Source: Terribacillus saccharophilus | Lineage (GTDB): Bacteria > Bacillota > Bacilli > Bacillales > Amphibacillaceae | NCBI RefSeq assembly: GCF_002272075.1 | Contig: NZ_NPBJ01000003.1 | Span: forward strand, 337,312-401,311 | Length of the DNA stretch: 64,000 nt | Direction of reading: 5' to 3' | In this document: positions 61,196 through 64,000 of the stretch, piece by piece | How the letters are laid out: the number at the start of each line of letters is the position of its first letter | How positions within the stretch are numbered: position 1 is the first letter of the stretch | Translations under genes and position numbers: made by a program | The notes under the pieces: model-generated | Told to the model about the DNA's origin: nothing | What the model saw: only the letters and a program-made list of their open reading frames with translations | Databases searched by the model: none

Positions 61196-62167
61196 TTAGA
61201 CGCTCTCCTTGATTTCGCGGTGCAGGAACTGCTCAATCAAGTCCAAAGTAATACTTCCTTTGCGCGTGCCATTGTCGTTCTCTACAATCAGCTGGTCCGC
61301 TTCCTGGTTTAAAATCTTTGAGATTGCCACTCGCAAGGAGAGGTTTTCGTTTATATTTTGAGAATCAGGAGATTCAAGAACAGGCTTCAGTGTCAGCGCG
61401 TTTGCAAGGTCTTTTACTGTATACAGACTCATGCTCTTCAGCACGCGGTCCTGACCGACGAATTCAGCAACAAAGCTGTTGGCTGGTTTGTTCAGCATTC
61501 TGGCAGGCTCTGCGTATTGCATCATTTTCCCGCCTTTTAAAAGTGCGATTTTATCGGCCATCTTGACCGCTTCGTCAATGTCATGGCTGACAAAAAGAAT
61601 GGTTTTCTTTAGCTCTTTTTGGATTTGCAGGAATTCTTCCTGGAGATGAGTGCGGATGATTGGATCCAATGCACCGAATGGTTCATCCATCAACATCACT
61701 GGCGGATCGGCAGCCAATGCGCGGGCAACACCTACACGCTGCTGCTGACCACCGGAAAGCTCATGCGGATATCGTTTTCGATATTCATCTGGATTTAACC
61801 CTACAAGTTCCATCAAAGTATTAAAACGGTCGCGCATTTTTTTACGGTCCCAGCCTAGAAGATTTGGTACAATCATGGCATTATCCTCAATATTCATATT
61901 CGGGAACAAGCCATTAGATTGAATAACATAACCGATGTTTCGGCGCATCTCAATTTTGTTGGAATGGCGGACGCTCTTGCCGTTGAGCATGATATCACCG
62001 TCTGTGATGCTTTCGAGTTGATTTACCATACGAAGCAAAGTCGTCTTTCCACAGCCGGAAGGGCCTAGCATGATGACCAGTTCACCTTTTTCGACGGTGA
62101 AATTCATATCCTCGATCGCTTTTACATTGCCGTTGTATATCTTTGTGACATCGTTGAAATGTATCAT
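61196..62167 (-). CDS. Osmoprotectant ABC transporter ATPase
   Basis: A 323-residue ATPase. Walker A GPSGCGKTTLLRM (about residues 36-48), signature ELSGGQQQRVGVARALA (about 135-151), Walker B MLMDEPFGALDP (about 158), H-switch SHDIDEA. The C-terminal extension (about 240-323) is a reduced CBS-like region. It pairs with the two permeases on either side. GGGAGAC precedes ATG 62167. Confidence 0.94.
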   Translation of the reverse strand: MIHFNDVTKIYNGNVKAIEDMNFTVEKGELVIMLGPSGCGKTTLLRMVNQLESITDGDIMLNGKSVRHSNKIEMRRNIGYVIQSNGLFPNMNIEDNAMIVPNLLGWDRKKMRDRFNTLMELVGLNPDEYRKRYPHELSGGQQQRVGVARALAADPPVMLMDEPFGALDPIIRTHLQEEFLQIQKELKKTILFVSHDIDEAVKMADKIALLKGGKMMQYAEPARMLNKPANSFVAEFVGQDRVLKSMSLYTVKDLANALTLKPVLESPDSQNINENLSLRVAISKILNQEADQLIVENDNGTRKGSITLDLIEQFLHREIKESV

Positions 62168-62180
62168 ATAGTCTCCCTTA

Positions 62181-62834
62181 TTATTTTTTTACACCCTTTG
62201 GCGTAAATAGATTTTCAATCAAGCGCAGGAATAAATCAGCAATCAATGCCAATATAGCGACAGCAATTGCACCTGCGAGGATCATTGTGTTATTAGTACG
62301 CAAAATTCCTTGATAGATGATGCCGCCAAGGCCTCCTGCGCCGATTAGCGTTGCAATGGCGCCGACACCGATATTGAGTACAGTAGCGGTGCGGATTCCA
62401 GCCATGATCAAAGGCATGGCATTCGGCAGCTCCACTTTATAAAGACGTTGAAAAGTTGTGAGACCAATTCCATTTGCTGCATCACGTATGTCGGGATCTA
62501 CATTGCTGATGGCCGTGTATGTATTTCGGATGATCGGCAGCTGTGAGTAGAGTACAAGTGCGATAACAGCTGGTAACGTACCTATTCCTTCGTTGATAAG
62601 CGAAAGTACGGGAATCATGATTCCAAATAAAGCGAGGCTTGGAATAGTCATCATGATGGAAGCAATCTGTAGAATAGTTGAGGCGGCGAATCTATTGACG
62701 GAACAATAGATTCCTAATGGAACACCGATCACGATAGCAATTATGATTGCTAAACCGACAAGCTTTATGTGATCCCATGTGTATCCAAGTATAAATGTGA
62801 AATTACTTGCGAAGTATTCTATTAAATTGGTGAT
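62181..62834 (-). CDS. Osmoprotectant ABC transporter permease, unusual start
   Basis: A permease of about 217 residues, OpuCD/OsmY type: spans from LVGLAIIIAIVIGVPLGIYC and the coupling motif RDAANGIGLTTFQRLYKVEL (about residues 121-140). First gene of the operon. A perfect SD (AGGAGG, 62849-62844) has no ATG, GTG or TTG after it in frame. The codon at the right distance (nine bases) is ATC 62834. TTG 62864 gives ten more residues but has no SD and would translate through it. I give ATC as the likelier start with low confidence. Confidence 0.85.
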   Translation of the reverse strand: MTNLIEYFASNFTFILGYTWDHIKLVGLAIIIAIVIGVPLGIYCSVNRFAASTILQIASIMMTIPSLALFGIMIPVLSLINEGIGTLPAVIALVLYSQLPIIRNTYTAISNVDPDIRDAANGIGLTTFQRLYKVELPNAMPLIMAGIRTATVLNIGVGAIATLIGAGGLGGIIYQGILRTNNTMILAGAIAVAILALIADLFLRLIENLFTPKGVKK

Positions 62835-62984
62835 GAGAGGGCACCTCCTGTTTTTGTACTGCAAAAGCTCTTGTCAGACTTTTGCTATCATATTTATACC
62901 CAGTTTGACTAACATCCTAACATGAAAAAATAACCAATACATAAGAATGAGTTAAGTCTGTGCGCTGATCAATTCTCTTTTAAA

Positions 62985-63109
62985 TGCCAGAAGCGGTTAT
63001 TTACGTATTGAAAAGGAAAACGATATTATCCAAGCATACCCTTTTGGGAACAGTGGAAGAAAGTGTTGCTTATATGATGGAGCATCAGTGGTTTGATAAT
63101 CAGAGTTAA
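62985..63109 (+). pseudogene. Unidentified gene fragment
   Basis: Two frames give protein-like pieces: SGYLRIEKENDIIQAYPF, then in another frame LGTVEESVAYMMEHQWFDNQ and stop. Together they look like the end of one small gene with a frameshift. Not recognised. A terminator follows. 62865-62984 shows no gene and would hold the promoter of the minus-strand operon. Confidence 0.3.
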
Positions 63110-63121
63110 TGAAGATAGAAC

Positions 63122-63160
63122 AAAAAGGCTGTACAAAGTATTGATGTACAGCCTTTTCTT
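63122..63160. terminator. Bidirectional terminator
   Basis: AAAAGGCTGTACA and TGTACAGCCTTTT pair around AAGTATTGA. Confidence 0.85.
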
Positions 63161-63175
63161 ATAAACTGCTATTCT

Positions 63176-63300
63176 TCAAATCTTGCTTCGACGATACCAT
63201 ATCATCACTGGAATCAATAAAACGGAAAGAATGCCTCCAACATCGGCTAACATCGGAAAACTAGTACCTGCTACAAACAATCCAGACAAAGATCAATCAA
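63176..63300 (-). pseudogene. C-terminal fragment of a membrane protein
   Basis: The minus-strand frame reads SLSGLFVAGTSFPMLADVGG, then ILSVLLIPVMIWYRRSKI and TGA. It holds one clear span and a basic C-terminus but no start codon or SD. The hairpin at 63122 would be its terminator. Family not recognised. Confidence 0.35.
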
Positions 63301-63317
63301 AAAAAATAACTAAATAG

Positions 63318-63353
63318 TAAAGTCTGTACTTTTCTCACAGTGTACAGTCTTTA
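63318..63353. terminator. Hairpin with GTACAG core
   Basis: TAAAGTCTGTAC and GTACAGTCTTTA pair with one T-T mismatch around a 12-base loop. It is similar in stem to the hairpins at 55350 and 63122. Confidence 0.5.
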
Positions 63354-63420
63354 TTAATTTTGAATCAAAAAAGACAAAAAGATAAAGGGCAATATATTGT
63401 TTGGGGTAAAAATCCGTATT

Positions 63421-63597
63421 CTACGGATGTGTCGGTTTGCAAACAAAGGTAGTTTCAGAGAAGTTAGTCCAATTTGCTATTTTCTGCATATCTTAAGTCG
63501 AGATAGCGTTTCTGTCCAGAATAACAGCCACAGGATTGCCTTTGAAAGGTTTCTTTGTAAATACATCTACTTGTTGGAATGAAATTTGTGTTGTTAT
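63421..63597 (-). pseudogene. PhzF-family isomerase, N-terminal remnant
   Basis: From 63597 the minus strand reads [20 protein letters not shown], then [16 protein letters not shown] (63495-63493), DMQKIANWTNFSETTFVCKP, THP, TAG (63423-63421). The Q-V-D-V-F-T-x-x-P-F-x-G-N-P-V-A-V start and the N-x-S-E-T-T-F-V motif are those of PhzF/YddE-like epimerases. The expected start codon is ATA, seven bases after AAAGGAG, so ATG has mutated. Two stops and loss of everything past about 58 codons confirm decay. Confidence 0.75.
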
Positions 63598-63600
63598 TAG

Positions 63601-64000
63601 ACTTCTCCTTTCGTTATTTAATTATAAGTGCTAGTTCTCTAAACAAAATACTAAATCTAATTTATAAATAGGTCACACGGTCACACTTATTTTAAATTTT
63701 TATATACGATATTTAGATTTCGAAATTTTTGCATGGAACAGCTCAATCTACACTTTTAGGTGTAAAACTCTCTAAATAATTACTGAATTGCTGGAGAAGT
63801 CATCATAAAAGTTTTGCATGTTAGTCATACTATTTATAAATGTGCTTGTAACAACAAATTCTTCAAGTTTAATTCTAATACAAGTCGGGTAAAATTTAGT
63901 ATGTATTGGGTGATTTCTTGAGAAAGCGTTTTTGCATGGTATCAATTAAATTTTGGTGAGACAGATTTATTATAATCATTACAATTGAATAACTTTTATT
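63601..64000. other. AT-rich intergenic sequence
   Basis: No ORF with a ribosome site, RNA gene, terminator or recognisable operator could be supported. It probably carries the upstream region of the next gene outside the window. Confidence 0.5.

Noticed and set aside
63397..63582. Plus-strand 61-codon ORF
   Set aside because: It is antisense to the phzF remnant, which explains the open frame; no ribosome site.

Overview
The window is a low-GC Gram-positive chromosome segment, almost certainly a spore-forming Bacillaceae. The backbone follows the Bacillus subtilis glnA / lexA-yneA-yneB-ynzC-tkt-sirA-yneF / ccdA-yneI-ccdC / citB-yneN / yneP-yneQ / plsY / yneT / parE-parC order. SirA, a PAS histidine kinase of the sporulation type, Spo0A-box-like sites and two YjcZ-type peptides point to sporulation. 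Two complete osmoprotectant ABC systems suggest a salt-tolerant lifestyle. A genus such as Terribacillus is only a guess.

Layout. 1-663 is the 3' end of glnA. 664-7600 is an accessory block of phage debris: frameshifted arpU, a terminase fragment, two endolysin tails, an orphan holin, and cargo genes (two GNATs, a VOC protein, an HTH gene cluster, a HAD phosphatase). The glnA 3' end and its terminator recur twice more, at 5751-5828 and 7599-7701, as expected for attachment sites left by at least two tandem integrations into the glnA tail. 7731-10229 holds a divergent TetR/SDR pair and small genes. 10348-22183 is the lexA-to-ccd backbone, with a local insertion (serine hydrolase, nucleotidyltransferase, YndM-like protein) between yneF and ccdA. 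22300-28858 is citB, yneN, a double AAA+ ATPase, yneP, yneQ and yidD. 28863-35209 is folE2, plsY, an OpuF-type transporter with fused permease and binding protein, yneT and selO. 35651-40063 is parE-parC.

40220-51028 carries a flavin reductase, a YkoGH-like two-component system with a PepSY protein, two YjcZ peptides, a C45-type hydrolase, a double dynamin (DynA) and a Rieske-FAD oxidoreductase (YhfW-like). 51245-64000 is more variable: small membrane or PH-like proteins, a lipoprotein, a NupC-type transporter, a LysR regulator beside a broken SDR and an intact Bcr/CflA exporter, a GSP26-type flavoprotein, a four-gene osmoprotectant ABC operon, and a decayed end with a phzF pseudogene.

How the genes work together. 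An SOS regulon is readable in the DNA: LexA boxes sit in the lexA/yneA-position intergenic region and exactly inside the spacer of a promoter before parE. The gene in the yneA position is only 31 codons, a single hydrophobic span with no LysM domain. The ccd block pairs CcdA, a CheY-like protein and CcdC with a lone MrpB-family protein. No clearly new multi-gene system is visible. The strongest leads are the repeated glnA attachment sites, the mini SOS peptide, the orphan MrpB, the double AAA+ protein and the endolysin-tail duplication around a GNAT gene. No rRNA, tRNA, CRISPR array or intact transposase was seen.
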